Position numbers and translations under genes: made by a program. From assembly GCA_965140775.1 (NCBI GenBank), contig OZ223471.1, positions 3,100,001 through 3,164,000 of the forward strand: a stretch of 64,000 nt of DNA, in the 5' to 3' direction. Each line of letters opens with the position of its first letter. Position 1 is the first letter of the stretch. The notes under the pieces were generated by a model that was given only the letters and a program-made list of their open reading frames with translations, ran no database searches and was not told the origin of the DNA. The stretch is from UBA6244 sp965140775. GTDB taxonomy: Bacteria; Bacteroidota; Bacteroidia; Bacteroidales; F082. Shown here piece after piece: positions 23,584 through 34,015 of the stretch.

Positions 23584-25614
23584 ATGGACCACAATCAGTT
23601 TAAGATTCTTTTGGTGGACGACCGCCCTGAGAACCTAATCACCCTTGAGAGTATTCTTGAAAGCCCAGAATTAGACATATACAAAGCCGGATCCGGAAAC
23701 GAAGCGCTGGGATTGTTGTTGGAACACAATTTTGCCCTGGTGCTCCTGGACGTTCAAATGCCCGGAATGGACGGGTTCGAAACCGCCGAAATCATGCGAG
23801 CCAACGACCGCACCAAGCATGTGCCCATCATTTTTGTTACCGCCATCAACAAACAGAGGAAACATATTTTTCAGGGATATCAATCCGGTGCCGTGGATTA
23901 CCTCTACAAACCACTTGATTTAGAAATTCTTAAGAACAAAGTAAAAGCTTTCATCGAGTTTTTCAGGCATCGTCAGGCATTGGAAGAAACCACCCGTCAA
24001 CTGGCCAAAACAGTGGAAGAGCTCAAAATTGCCAAAGCGCAGGCTGAACAGGCTACCGTTACCAAGAGCATGTTTCTGGCTTCCATGAGTCACGAAATCA
24101 GGACCCCTTTGAATGGAATTATTGGCATGGCCGATCTGGGTTTGATGGACGAAGATCTGAGTCCTCTGCAAAAAGAGCGCCTGGACGACATAAAAAACTC
24201 TGGAGAAACCCTGTTGGAAATTATCAACGACATCCTCGATATTTCTAAAATTGAAGCCGACAAACTCGAGTTGGAAGAAATAGAATTCAGTTTGCGCGAT
24301 TTGGTAGAAAAAATATTCAACACCATCAGCATCAAGGCTTTGGAAGAAAACAACGAGCTTATTTGCGATATCGACAACGACATTCCCGACAACATCATTG
24401 GGGATCCATTGCGATTGAAACAGATCCTGATGAACCTGCTCAACAACGCCGTTAAATTTACCGAAGAAGGAACCGTTCGACTCAACATCAAGCTTCTTGA
24501 CAGCATCGAGGAGCAGATTCGAATAGAATTCAGCGTGGAAGACACCGGTATTGGCATATCGGAAGACGCCATGAATCAACTGTTCAAAACCTATAGCCAG
24601 GCCGAAGCATCCACCACCCGAACCCACGGAGGAACAGGATTGGGACTGAATATTGCCCAAAATCTGGTGTCCATGATGGGCGGAAAAATTACTGCAGAAA
24701 GCAAAAAGGGCGAGGGCAGCACTTTTAAATTCACCCTGAACATGATTGCCGGCAATCCCGGCGACGAGTGCGACTCCATAAAAATAACCCCACCCATCGA
24801 TCAGCAGCGGATCCTGATTATCGACTCTCACCTTCCCGCCGGCGAAGTGTTAAGTAAAATTCTGTCGGGGTGTCAACTGAAAAACGACCTGACCTCCTCA
24901 CTTGAGCAGGCCATTCCATTGATTGAAAAAAATGATTACACCGTTATTTTCATCGACTTCGAATTGGGAAAAATCACCGGAGATCAAGCGGCTGAGCTGC
25001 TCTGCAACAGATTCCCCGATAAAAACCTCAACCTCGTTTTCCTGTCGCAGGTTAAGGCTTCCATCATGGTGGACAAACTGCGCAAAACCGAGAAATACGA
25101 CTTCATCACCAAGCCTGTATTGCAAACCAAAATCAAAAATATTTTCGAGAAGAAATTTGGCAAACCAAAGCCTGTTGTAAAAAAACAGAATACCTCCAGG
25201 CAAAAGCAAAGCCACGAGGAAACCCTTCCATTGCAAGTGCTTGTGGCTGAAGACCAGATCATCAACCGAAAAATTGTGGTACAACTGCTTGAGAAAAAGG
25301 GCTGGATGGTGTCAACAGTTGAAAATGGCAAACTGGCCATCGAAGCCTTTAAGGAAAATCCCAACAAGTACGATATCATCCTCATGGATGTGCAAATGCC
25401 TGAAGTGGATGGCTACATGGCCACCGAAAAAATCAGGGAGTTTGAAGCTGTTCATGGTGGACACGTGCCTATTGTAGCCATGACCGCCTTCGCCATGGTG
25501 GGCGATAAGGAGAAATGTCTGGCCGCAGGTATGGATTACTATGTATCCAAACCCATCAGTCCCGATGAACTGTACGCCACCATCATCAAATATTCGAAAT
25601 ACCATAAAGATTAA
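23584..25614 (+). CDS. Hybrid histidine kinase: receiver, kinase, two receivers
   Basis: A 676-residue cytoplasmic protein with no membrane segment. Order: receiver (DDRPENLITLE, phospho-acceptor D56 in LVLLDVQMPGMDGFE), a coiled coil (residues 120-160), HisKA with the phospho-acceptor H170 (MSHEIRTPLNGIIGMADL), HATPase (N box NLLNNAVKFT, G boxes DTGIGI and GGTGLGLNI), a degenerate receiver near 410-520 (D458), and a last receiver with D602 (IILMDVQMPEVDGYM). The first receiver makes its kinase activity responsive to another kinase, probably the 1463-residue one 15 bp downstream. The last receiver may pass the phosphate to other proteins. No output DNA-binding domain is present, so signalling is by protein contact. 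Confidence 0.88.
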   Translation: MDHNQFKILLVDDRPENLITLESILESPELDIYKAGSGNEALGLLLEHNFALVLLDVQMPGMDGFETAEIMRANDRTKHVPIIFVTAINKQRKHIFQGYQSGAVDYLYKPLDLEILKNKVKAFIEFFRHRQALEETTRQLAKTVEELKIAKAQAEQATVTKSMFLASMSHEIRTPLNGIIGMADLGLMDEDLSPLQKERLDDIKNSGETLLEIINDILDISKIEADKLELEEIEFSLRDLVEKIFNTISIKALEENNELICDIDNDIPDNIIGDPLRLKQILMNLLNNAVKFTEEGTVRLNIKLLDSIEEQIRIEFSVEDTGIGISEDAMNQLFKTYSQAEASTTRTHGGTGLGLNIAQNLVSMMGGKITAESKKGEGSTFKFTLNMIAGNPGDECDSIKITPPIDQQRILIIDSHLPAGEVLSKILSGCQLKNDLTSSLEQAIPLIEKNDYTVIFIDFELGKITGDQAAELLCNRFPDKNLNLVFLSQVKASIMVDKLRKTEKYDFITKPVLQTKIKNIFEKKFGKPKPVVKKQNTSRQKQSHEETLPLQVLVAEDQIINRKIVVQLLEKKGWMVSTVENGKLAIEAFKENPNKYDIILMDVQMPEVDGYMATEKIREFEAVHGGHVPIVAMTAFAMVGDKEKCLAAGMDYYVSKPISPDELYATIIKYSKYHKD

Positions 25615-25629
25615 CCGTATGCCTGCTTA

Positions 25630-28600
25630 TTGAACATGAAAAATAACGACTTTGTAAACTATAACGAAACCTCATCGTGGCAAAAGCTCAAACATTCCAT
25701 ACTCTCGTGGCGCCATATTGGAGTTGGTAAATCGCTGTTGATCTGGTTTTTGGCCATCTCCATCGTACCCTTGGCCTCGTTGAGCTACATCAACTACCTC
25801 ACCGCCTATCAGGGGCTCACCATCGTTAGTGCCAAGTCGTTGAATTCCACCTCCCAACTACGTTTGGAATACATCAACACCTACTTTGTGAGCGCGGTTG
25901 ATTTACTCGAAATTACCAACTCCTCTCCATCGCGGATACAGGTATTTCAAGAGCTTGAAAGTCAGTTTAAAGAAAGTCAGCTTCCTGCCGGTGAATTTAT
26001 TAAAACACCCATATGGGCAGAAATCTCGTCCAAATTACGCAATGAGTTTGTACAACCACTCAAGGAAAACAACCTGTACAATTTTCTTTTTATCGATAAG
26101 GGTGGCAACGTGTTATTTTCAGTAAAAAACGAAAGCATCCTCGGGAAAAATATCTATGACGACGATTTGGCCGGTAGCTTGCTCACCCAAACTGCCAGAA
26201 AATCAGCAGAAACCGACAAAATACTTTTCAGCGATCTGGAAGTTTTTAAACCCAGCTACCAAACCATCTCCGGCTTTTTCACCATGCCTGCCAAAACCAA
26301 CAAGGGCGAAATATTTGGCATTCTCACCCTGCAGATCACCATGGACGGCATCAACCGGATGATTCAGCAAGAATCGGGGTATGGCGAAACCGGCCAGGCA
26401 TACCTGATAGGACCCGATTTTTACCTGCGCTCCATTCCCCGTTTTGGCGACAAATCGGATATCCTCACCAAAAAAATTGAAAACGAAAAAACGCGCTCAT
26501 GGAAAGATTTCCTGCTTCATCGCAACGATCAACGGTATTTGAGGGAACGCGAAATTGATGAAGAAAAGGTTTCGAACTACAATGCCGACAACAAGGGCAA
26601 GTATGTGATGGGGGTGTACCGTAACATCGACATGCTGGAAGATTATGGCGTAAACTGGGCCCTGGTAGAAGAGATTGAACACGACGAAGCCTTCGACAAC
26701 GCCCGCCGATTGTCGGACATCGCCAAGGTGTCGTTCATCCTTACTTTTTTGGTGGTATTGCTTATCGCTTTGCTCGTTACGCGGTGGTTTGTCAATCCCA
26801 TCAAGCAACTTTCGTCGTGGGGTAAGGAAATCGCCATTGGCAAACTGGAAAGCAAAAACATCAAGGCACCCAACAACGAGGTGGGCGAAATGCGCGACAC
26901 CTTCAACCGGCTGGTGAACTCCCTGAACTCGTACGCCAATGTGGCCAGGTTGATGGCCAAAGGTGATTACAGCGAAAAGGTGGAAACCCGAAGTCATGAA
27001 GACGTGTTGGGAATTTCCATCAACCAAATGATTGAAAGCCTGCACTCGGTGGTAGAACAAGCGGACAAAATTGCCAAAGGCGACTACGGAACGGTTATCA
27101 CTCCCAGAAGCAACAACGATGCACTGGGTCAGGCCTTGTATAAAATGACCGAAACCTTACGGTACAATGCCATCGAGATGCAAAATGAAAACTGGCTGAA
27201 AACCGGACTAAATCAGCTCGACAGCCGTGTGAAAGGTCATGAGTCGATGGAAAGCCTCACCCAGGAAATCATCCGTTTCTTCTGCCAATACCTGGAGGCA
27301 CAAATCGGGCTTTGTTACTTGCTCGACAAGGGTGAACTCAAACTGGCTGCTACCTTTGCGGTAAAAGATAAGGATAAAGCCCGCATTGCCCACCTGAAAC
27401 CGGGAGAAGGCATTGTGGGTCAGGCATTTGTGGAAAACAAAAGGATGATTGTATCCGACAAGGAATACGACAACCTGCCCGCCTTCAATTATGGCGTGGG
27501 CGAAACCATTCCCCGTCACTTTGTGCTGATTCCTTTCTCTAAAAACAATGAAAAAGTTGGGGTACTCCAACTGGGCATGATCAACAAACCCACCGACATC
27601 CAACTCAAGTTCATCGAATCCGCCATGAGCGACACCACGCTGGCCATCATCACTCTGCAATCGCATCTGCGTGTGCTGGAGCTACTTACACGAACACAGG
27701 AGCAAGCCAACGAACTCGAAGTGCAACAGGAAGAATTGCGCCAAACCAACGAGGAGTTGCAGGAACAAACCAGCGCTCTCCGCATCTCGGAAGAAAACCT
27801 CCAAGAACAGCAAGAGGAATTGCGCGTAACCAACGAAGAGTTGGAAGAAAGAACCAAAGCACTTGAAATACAACGCGATGCCATCAGAAAGAAGAACAAG
27901 GAGCTGGAAAATGCCCGCAAGGACATCGAGAAAAAAGCACACGATTTGGAACTCGCCAGCCAATACAAGTCGGAGTTTTTGGCCAATATGTCGCACGAAT
28001 TGCGCACCCCGCTCAACAGCATCATCGTGCTTTCGCAACTGATGGCTGAGAACAAAAAGAATCATCTGGATGAGAAGGAATTACAGTTTGCCCAAACCGT
28101 ACATTCGTCGGGCAACGACCTGTTGAACCTCATCAACGACATCCTGGATTTATCGAAAGTGGAATCCGGAAAAATAGAACTGAACCCCGAACGAGTGTAT
28201 CTGGCCGACCTCAAACCCTTTGTTATGGATTCGTTTGAGGAAATCATGAACAAGAAAGGGCTGTCGCTGGCAGTGCAAATCGACAAGGGCGTGCCTGAAT
28301 ACATCATCTCCGATGCGCAACGGGTGCAACAAGTGGTCAAGAATTTGTTCTCCAATGCCATAAAATTCACTGAAAAAGGAGAAATCAGACTCGTCATTAG
28401 CCAACCCGGAAAGGACACAAAGCTGAGCAACCCCGACCTACAGATCAACCGATGTGTGGCAATCGCCGTGCAGGACACCGGTATTGGCATTCCAACAGAA
28501 AAGCAAGAGCTTATTTTTGAGGCATTTAAGCAAGCCGATGGCACCACCAGCCGACGATACGGAGGAACAGGACTGGGTTTGAGCATCTCCAAAAATTTTG

Positions 28601-30021
28601 CCCAACTGCTGGGAGGTGAAATGCAACTCACCAGCCAGGAAGGAAAGGGTTCCACTTTCACCCTCTACCTCCCCTTCGAAATTGAAATTCCTGAGAACGA
28701 AGACGAAGTGCAATTGCTGAACCCTGAAAGCACAGGTGATGCCACCAGCCAACAACCCGACGACAAAGACGCCAAATCCGGGGAGGGCATGCATGAAATG
28801 GATGAAACATACCTGCAAACCAACGACGACCGCCATTCATTGTTCGATAAAGACAAGGTGGTCCTGATTGTGGAAGACGATGAAAAATTCGCCTCCGTTT
28901 TGCTTACCCTGGCGCATGAACACAAATTTAAAGGACTGATAGCGCCCGATGGAGAAACAGGCTTGTACCTGGCCGACTATCACCTCCCACAAGCCATCAT
29001 TCTCGACATTGGATTGCCCGGAATGGATGGGTATGAAGTGATGGAAAAGCTGAAAATCAATCCCAAAACCCGACATATCCCCGTGCATTTTATGTCGGCA
29101 TCCGACAAAAACATCAATGCCCTGAAGATGGGAGCCATCGGCTTTTTGACCAAACCCGTGGTGAAAGAAGAAATTGACAAGGTGTTCGACAAAATCGAAT
29201 TGCTCATTTCCAAACCCATCAAAAAACTTTTGGTGGTAGAAGATGAAGCCATTACCCGACTGAGCATCATCAACCTGATGAAGGGCGACAATATCGAAAT
29301 AACCGACGTTCCGGCAGGTAAAGAGGCCATCGAAAAATTGAAGTCGGAAACCTTCGACTGTATGATTCTTGATCTTGGTTTGCAAGACATGACAGGTTTC
29401 GAACTCCTCGACATCATCAACGAAGAAAAAATTGCCCCCAACCTGCCCATCGTGATCTATACCGGTCGCGACCTCACCAAAGACGAAAGCGACCTGCTGC
29501 TAAAACACTCCCAAAGCATCATCCTCAAAGGTGCCCACTCTTTTGAACGCCTTTTGGCCGAAACTACCCTCTTTCTCCACCAGGTGGAAGCAAAACTGTC
29601 GCCCGAAAAGAAAGACATGATCGAACCTTTTCATGGCAAGGTGAATGTGTTTGAAGACAAAACCATCCTCGTGGTGGACGACGACATGCGCAATGTATTC
29701 GCCATCACCAGTCTGCTCGAAAGCTTTAAAGCCAAAGTAATCATCGGGAAAAACGGACTGGAAGCCCTCGACAAACTCAAAGCCAACAAACAAATCGACC
29801 TGGTGTTGATGGACATCATGATGCCCGAAATGGACGGCTATGAAGCCATGCGAGAAATCAGGAAAATGAAGGAATACAAAAAACTTCCCATCATTGCCCT
29901 CACGGCAAAAGCCATGAAAGAAGACCGCGAAAAATGTATTGCCGCCGGTGCCAACGAGTACCTTTCCAAGCCGGTGGAAAAAGACAAATTGCTTTCGTTG
30001 TTGCGGGTTTGGCTCTACTAA
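25630..30021 (+). CDS. Membrane hybrid histidine kinase with HAMP, GAF and three receivers
   Basis: A 1463-residue protein. Two membrane segments (about 36-58 and 366-390) enclose a 300-residue Cache-like sensor. HAMP (390-440), a second HAMP-like repeat with two KGDY motifs (to about 510), GAF (540-690) and a long glutamine/glutamate coiled coil (695-780) follow. Then come HisKA with H789 (MSHELRTPLNSIIVL), HATPase (NLFSNAIKFT, DTGIGI, GGTGLGLSI), and receivers with D1126, D1248 and D1395. The next genes are cheR and cheB homologues. In other bacteria, kinases with this layout are methylated or controlled by adjacent CheB/CheR-type proteins. The extracellular ligand cannot be predicted. It is probably a general stress or surface-sensing kinase (inference). 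Confidence 0.88.
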   Translation: MNMKNNDFVNYNETSSWQKLKHSILSWRHIGVGKSLLIWFLAISIVPLASLSYINYLTAYQGLTIVSAKSLNSTSQLRLEYINTYFVSAVDLLEITNSSPSRIQVFQELESQFKESQLPAGEFIKTPIWAEISSKLRNEFVQPLKENNLYNFLFIDKGGNVLFSVKNESILGKNIYDDDLAGSLLTQTARKSAETDKILFSDLEVFKPSYQTISGFFTMPAKTNKGEIFGILTLQITMDGINRMIQQESGYGETGQAYLIGPDFYLRSIPRFGDKSDILTKKIENEKTRSWKDFLLHRNDQRYLREREIDEEKVSNYNADNKGKYVMGVYRNIDMLEDYGVNWALVEEIEHDEAFDNARRLSDIAKVSFILTFLVVLLIALLVTRWFVNPIKQLSSWGKEIAIGKLESKNIKAPNNEVGEMRDTFNRLVNSLNSYANVARLMAKGDYSEKVETRSHEDVLGISINQMIESLHSVVEQADKIAKGDYGTVITPRSNNDALGQALYKMTETLRYNAIEMQNENWLKTGLNQLDSRVKGHESMESLTQEIIRFFCQYLEAQIGLCYLLDKGELKLAATFAVKDKDKARIAHLKPGEGIVGQAFVENKRMIVSDKEYDNLPAFNYGVGETIPRHFVLIPFSKNNEKVGVLQLGMINKPTDIQLKFIESAMSDTTLAIITLQSHLRVLELLTRTQEQANELEVQQEELRQTNEELQEQTSALRISEENLQEQQEELRVTNEELEERTKALEIQRDAIRKKNKELENARKDIEKKAHDLELASQYKSEFLANMSHELRTPLNSIIVLSQLMAENKKNHLDEKELQFAQTVHSSGNDLLNLINDILDLSKVESGKIELNPERVYLADLKPFVMDSFEEIMNKKGLSLAVQIDKGVPEYIISDAQRVQQVVKNLFSNAIKFTEKGEIRLVISQPGKDTKLSNPDLQINRCVAIAVQDTGIGIPTEKQELIFEAFKQADGTTSRRYGGTGLGLSISKNFAQLLGGEMQLTSQEGKGSTFTLYLPFEIEIPENEDEVQLLNPESTGDATSQQPDDKDAKSGEGMHEMDETYLQTNDDRHSLFDKDKVVLIVEDDEKFASVLLTLAHEHKFKGLIAPDGETGLYLADYHLPQAIILDIGLPGMDGYEVMEKLKINPKTRHIPVHFMSASDKNINALKMGAIGFLTKPVVKEEIDKVFDKIELLISKPIKKLLVVEDEAITRLSIINLMKGDNIEITDVPAGKEAIEKLKSETFDCMILDLGLQDMTGFELLDIINEEKIAPNLPIVIYTGRDLTKDESDLLLKHSQSIILKGAHSFERLLAETTLFLHQVEAKLSPEKKDMIEPFHGKVNVFEDKTILVVDDDMRNVFAITSLLESFKAKVIIGKNGLEALDKLKANKQIDLVLMDIMMPEMDGYEAMREIRKMKEYKKLPIIALTAKAMKEDREKCIAAGANEYLSKPVEKDKLLSLLRVWLY

Positions 30022-30089
30022 TTAATCATCTACCGTTCAACCTGAAGCACCTGCCGTATTTTGCATACCCTGATATAACCTACCATAAA

Positions 30090-30932
30090 ATGAACCACGA
30101 TACCGACGATAATAAACACACCACCAACATTGAAATCGATTTGATACTGGAAGCCATTTATCAAAAATATGGTTACGATTTCAGAAACTACAGCAAAGCC
30201 CATGTAAAAAGAAGGCTGCTCAACCGTCTGGTGGCTTCCAAACTCAAAAGCATTTCCGAAATGCAGCACAGGGTACTTCATGAGCCGGGCTTCTTTGAAC
30301 AGATTCTCCGCGACCTTTCCATCAATGTAACGGAGATGTTTCGCGATCCGGGATTTTATCTGGCACTGCGCAGTGAGGTAATCCCCTTGCTCAAAACCTA
30401 CCCCTATCTAAAAATCTGGCATGCAGGATGTTCCACGGGCGAAGAGGTGTATTCCTTTGCCATACTATTGAAGGAAGAAGGGCTTTACGACCGGGTTCAG
30501 ATATATGCCACCGACTTCAACACCACAGTGCTGGATGTGGCCAAAAAAGGGATTTATCCCATCAACCGCATCAAGGACTTTACGGCCAACTACCAGCAGG
30601 CAGGTGGAAAACAATCCTTTTCCGACTATTACATGGCCGATTACAATTCGGTGATTTTTGACCAATCGCTCAAGAAAAATGTGGTGTTTGCCGAACATAA
30701 CCTGGTTACCGACAGCGTATTTGCCGAAGTGAATGTGATTATTTGTCGCAACGTGCTCATCTATTTCAACCGCGAACTTCAGAATAAGGTATTCAATTTG
30801 TTTGCCGATAGCCTGATCAATGGCGGATTTTTGTGTTTGGGTTCCAAGGAAACCCTGCAATTCTCCACCCAAGCCAATGCCTTTGAAACGGTAAATGCGT
30901 ACGAAAAACTTTACAAAAAACGAATTTTTTAA
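30090..30932 (+). CDS. CheR-type protein-glutamate O-methyltransferase
   Basis: The protein is 280 residues from MNHDTDDNK at 30090. A longer open frame exists but would overlap the kinase gene by 88 bp. The family motifs are clear: the N-terminal all-helical part (YGYDFRNYSKAHVKRRLLNR), LRDLSINVTEMFRDPGFYLA, the SAM-binding IWHAGCSTGEEVYSFAILL, QIYATDFNTTVLDVAKKGIY, and NVIICRNVLIYFNRELQ. CheR adds methyl groups to glutamates of sensory proteins. No classic methyl-accepting receptor lies near; the target may be the coiled-coil region of the upstream kinase. The gene ends 35 bp before the CheB gene. Confidence 0.9.
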   Translation: MNHDTDDNKHTTNIEIDLILEAIYQKYGYDFRNYSKAHVKRRLLNRLVASKLKSISEMQHRVLHEPGFFEQILRDLSINVTEMFRDPGFYLALRSEVIPLLKTYPYLKIWHAGCSTGEEVYSFAILLKEEGLYDRVQIYATDFNTTVLDVAKKGIYPINRIKDFTANYQQAGGKQSFSDYYMADYNSVIFDQSLKKNVVFAEHNLVTDSVFAEVNVIICRNVLIYFNRELQNKVFNLFADSLINGGFLCLGSKETLQFSTQANAFETVNAYEKLYKKRIF

Positions 30933-30967
30933 TCACCAACTCCGGTTTAAACTCAGGTAAATAGTCA

Positions 30968-31546
30968 ATGAAGTACAAAGCAATAGTCATCGGATCATCA
31001 ACGGGAGGATTTTACGCCCTGAAGCGCATCATCACTTCCCTTCCCGAAGGTTTTGCTTTGCCCATACTCATTGTGCAACACATCAGTTCCAACTCCGACA
31101 ATTTCATGGCCAAGTACCTCGACAACCTGTCGCATGTAACGGTGAAAGAGGCCGACGAAAAGGAGAAGATACTGCCCTCCACCGTGTATATCGCCCCACC
31201 CAACTACCATATGTTGATGGAGGAGGATTTTACCATCAGCCTCTCCACCGAGCAAAAACGCAACTATGCCCGTCCCTCGGTGGATGTATTGTTTGAAACT
31301 GCTGCCCTGGCCTTCGGAGATCAGGTGATAGGCGTTGTCCTCACCGGTGCCAACAACGATGGTGCCAAAGGACTGTTGGCCATTAAAGATGCCGGAGGGC
31401 TTACCATGGTTCAAAACCCCGATGAATCGGAAGCCTACCTCATGCCCCGGTCGGCCATTGAAGTGGCAGCTCCTCACTTTGTACTTTCCCTTGACGAGAT
31501 AACCAACAAACTAGTGGAGTTGGGTAAGGAAAGCCGGAGTAGCTAA
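30968..31546 (+). CDS. CheB-type methylesterase (no receiver domain)
   Basis: A 192-residue stand-alone methylesterase domain. The catalytic triad lies in the expected motifs: serine in VIGSSTGGFYALKRII, histidine in ILIVQHISSNSDNFMAKYL, aspartate in VLTGANNDGAKGLL. The receiver domain found at the N-terminus of classical CheB is absent, so activity is not controlled by phosphorylation on the same chain. The hybrid kinases next door offer separate receivers instead. It is the last gene of the operon. Directly downstream a 2.3-kb block of repeats begins. Confidence 0.9.
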   Translation: MKYKAIVIGSSTGGFYALKRIITSLPEGFALPILIVQHISSNSDNFMAKYLDNLSHVTVKEADEKEKILPSTVYIAPPNYHMLMEEDFTISLSTEQKRNYARPSVDVLFETAALAFGDQVIGVVLTGANNDGAKGLLAIKDAGGLTMVQNPDESEAYLMPRSAIEVAAPHFVLSLDEITNKLVELGKESRSS

Positions 31547-33930
31547 TGACGGCAGAAGTCGGGCTCCGCGTTCTCCGTGGTGAATACAAACCTGCAAAAA
31601 TGCACCATAGTCCCAATAGCCATCGGGGTTTCAGGCTGCGGTTGTCATGCTGAACGAAGTGAAGCATCTCTAACGTCTATCACACGGCACTTGTTTTGAT
31701 TAAAATACTGGTATTACATATTGCCGATCAACCCCACCCCTTGCCCTCCCCCAAGGGGAGGGAGCCGCCTGCGGATAAAAGTCACGGATGATGGGGGAAG
31801 TTTTTTGTCATGCTGAACGAAGTGAAGCATCTCTAACGTCTTTCACACGGCACTTGTTTTGATTAAAATACCGGTATTACATATTGCCGATCAACCCCAC
31901 CCCTTGCCCTCCCCCAAGGGGAGGGAGCCGCCTGCGGATATAGGACGCGGATGATGGGGGGAGTTTTTTGTCATGCTGAACGAAGTGAAGCATCTCTAAC
32001 GTCTATCACACGGCACTTGTTTTGATTAAAATACCGGTATTACATACCAAATGAGGTTGCCTGAATAGCATTGACTTTTTATTTGGCTCTTTTATCCTGT
32101 CACTTGTCTCTCCTGTGCCCTTGGCTAAAGCCGAAGGGCAAGGGGTGGGCTTCAGGTGTATTGTATAATCAAATTTGGGGGATTGGGAGTGATTTGTTTT
32201 ATTGTTGGTTGTTTGGGGCTAAAGCCCCCTCTTTGTGGTGTGGATAAGAACCATATGAAAAATCCCGCTTCAAGCGTCCACGCTTGAAGTTTGATCTTCC
32301 TCCTCTGGCGCAAGCGTCCGCTTGTGCCCTTCACTCGCCTTTTACCGTTTGCTTGTTAACCCCTCCCTTTGCTGGTGAACTCTCCCCCGCTTCAAGCGTC
32401 CACGCTTGAAGTATTTTAGCAAGAACGCTATCACACGGCACTTGTTTTGATCAAAATACCGGTACTACATATTGCCGATCAACCCCACCCCTTGCCCTCC
32501 CCCAAGGGGAGGGAGCCGCCTGCGGATAAAAGTCACGGATGATGGGGGAAGTTTTTTGTCATGCTGAACGAAGTGAAGCATCTCTAACGTCTATCACACA
32601 GCACTTGTTTTGATCAAAATACCGGTACCACATACCAAATGAGGTTGCCTGAATAGCATTGACTTTTTATTTGGCTCTTTTATCCTGTCACTTGTCCCTC
32701 CTCTGCCCTTGGCTAAAGCCGAAGGGCAAGGGGTGGGCTTCAGGTTTATTGAATAATCAAATTTGGGGGATTGGGAGTGGTTTGTTTTATTGTTGGTTGT
32801 TTGGGGCTGAAGCCCCCTCTTTGTGGTGTGGATAAGAACCAAATGAAGAATCCCGCTTCAAGCGTCCACGCTTGAAGTTTTGATACCAACAACCTCCTCT
32901 GGCGCAAGCGTCCGCTTGTGCCTTTCACTCGCCTTTTACCGTTTGCTTGTTAACCCCTCCCTTTGCTGGTGAACTCTCCCCCGCTTCAAGCGTCCACGCT
33001 TGAAGTATTTTTGCAAGAACGCTACCACACAGCACTTGTTTTGATCAAAATACCGGTATTACATATTGCCGATCAACCCCACCCCTTGCCCTCCCCCAAG
33101 GGGAGGGAGCCGCCTGCGGATAAAAGTCACGGATGATGGGGGGAGTTTTTTGTCATGCTGAACGAAGTGAAGCATCTCTAACGTCTATCACACGGCACTT
33201 GTTTTGATCAAAATACCGGTATTACATATTGCCGACCTACCCCACCCCTTGCCCTCCCCCAAGGGGAGGGAGCCGCCTGCGGATAAAAGTCACGGATGAT
33301 GGGGGAAGTTTTTTGTCATGCTGAACGAAGTGAAGCATCTCTAACGTCTATCACACGGCACTTGTTTTGATCAAAATACCGGTACCACATACCGAATGAG
33401 GTTGCCTGAATAGCATTGACTTTTTCTTTGGCTCTTTTATCCTGTCACTTGTCCCTCCTCTGCCCTTGGCTAAAGCCGAAGGGCAAGGGGTGGGCTTCAG
33501 GTGTATTGAATAATCAAATTTGGGGGAGTAGGAGTGGTTTGTTTTATTGTTGGTTGTTTGGGGCTAAAGCCCCCTCTCTGTGGTGTGGATAAGAACCAAA
33601 TGAAAAATCCCGCTTCAAGCGTCCACGCTTGAAGTTTGATCTTCTCCTGAACCGTTATCTTCCCCGCTTCAAGCGTCCACGCTTGAAGTTTGATCTTCCT
33701 CCTCTGGCGCAAGCGTCCCCCGCTTCAAGCGTCCACGCTTGAAGTATTGATACCAAAAACACTTGTGTTCCCGGTGATAAACGTTGTGTTGGCTATTGGC
33801 TCACCGATCACTGTCACTTCCATCACTTTTTCCTTGACCCTTGTCCCCCAGTCCCCTCCACCAAGCAGCTGATTAAGAAACTATCTCCTGATTTCTGCAC
33901 AGTGATAATCCTAAAATATGCACAACTGAA
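31547..33930. repeat. Mosaic of dispersed palindromic repeats (no gene)
   Basis: No credible gene. A unit of about 164 bp contains GTCATGCTGAACGAAGTGAAGCATCT, split here over two words: GTCATGCTGAACGAAG and TGAAGCATCT. It also holds the hairpin CCCTCCCC-CAA-GGGGAGGG. Copies start at 31643, 31807, 31970, 32557, 33152 and 33315. A longer module with GCCCTTGGCT-AAA-GCCGAAGGGC and GGGGCTAAAGCCCC hairpins starts near 32045, 32633 and 33388. REP palindromes (arms CTTCAAGCG and CGCTTGAAG, loop TCCA) lie at 32268, 32390, 32856, 32984, 33613, 33667 and 33723. A second palindrome with arms GGCGCAAGCG and CGCTTGTGCC lies at 32307 and 32901. Confidence 0.8.
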
Positions 33931-33962
33931 CATCTGATTAATGCACAATAAAAAGTATGAAT

Positions 33963-33993
33963 TTTGCATAGTGAAAAAATTAGTATATATTTG
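33963..33993 (+). promoter_or_regulatory. Promoter of the ATPase gene
   Basis: TTTG (33963-33966), 19 bp, then TATATTTG (33986-33993). This is an exact match to the Bacteroidota promoter form TTTG-N19-TAnnTTTG. It lies inside the longest open frame, so the ATG at 33941 cannot be the start; the GTG at 34016 is. Confidence 0.75.
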
Positions 33994-34015
33994 CCATATC
34001 ATTAATTATCTGGTT

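Noticed and set aside
31744..33265. CCCTCCCC-CAA-GGGGAGGG hairpins as Rho-independent terminators
   Set aside because: None is followed by a T-run, and they are spread as part of a repeat unit, not placed after genes.
32152..33712. Several 60-80 residue open frames reading GFFIWFLSTPQRGGFSPKQ
   Set aside because: All are translations of the dispersed repeat modules, present wherever the repeat occurs.
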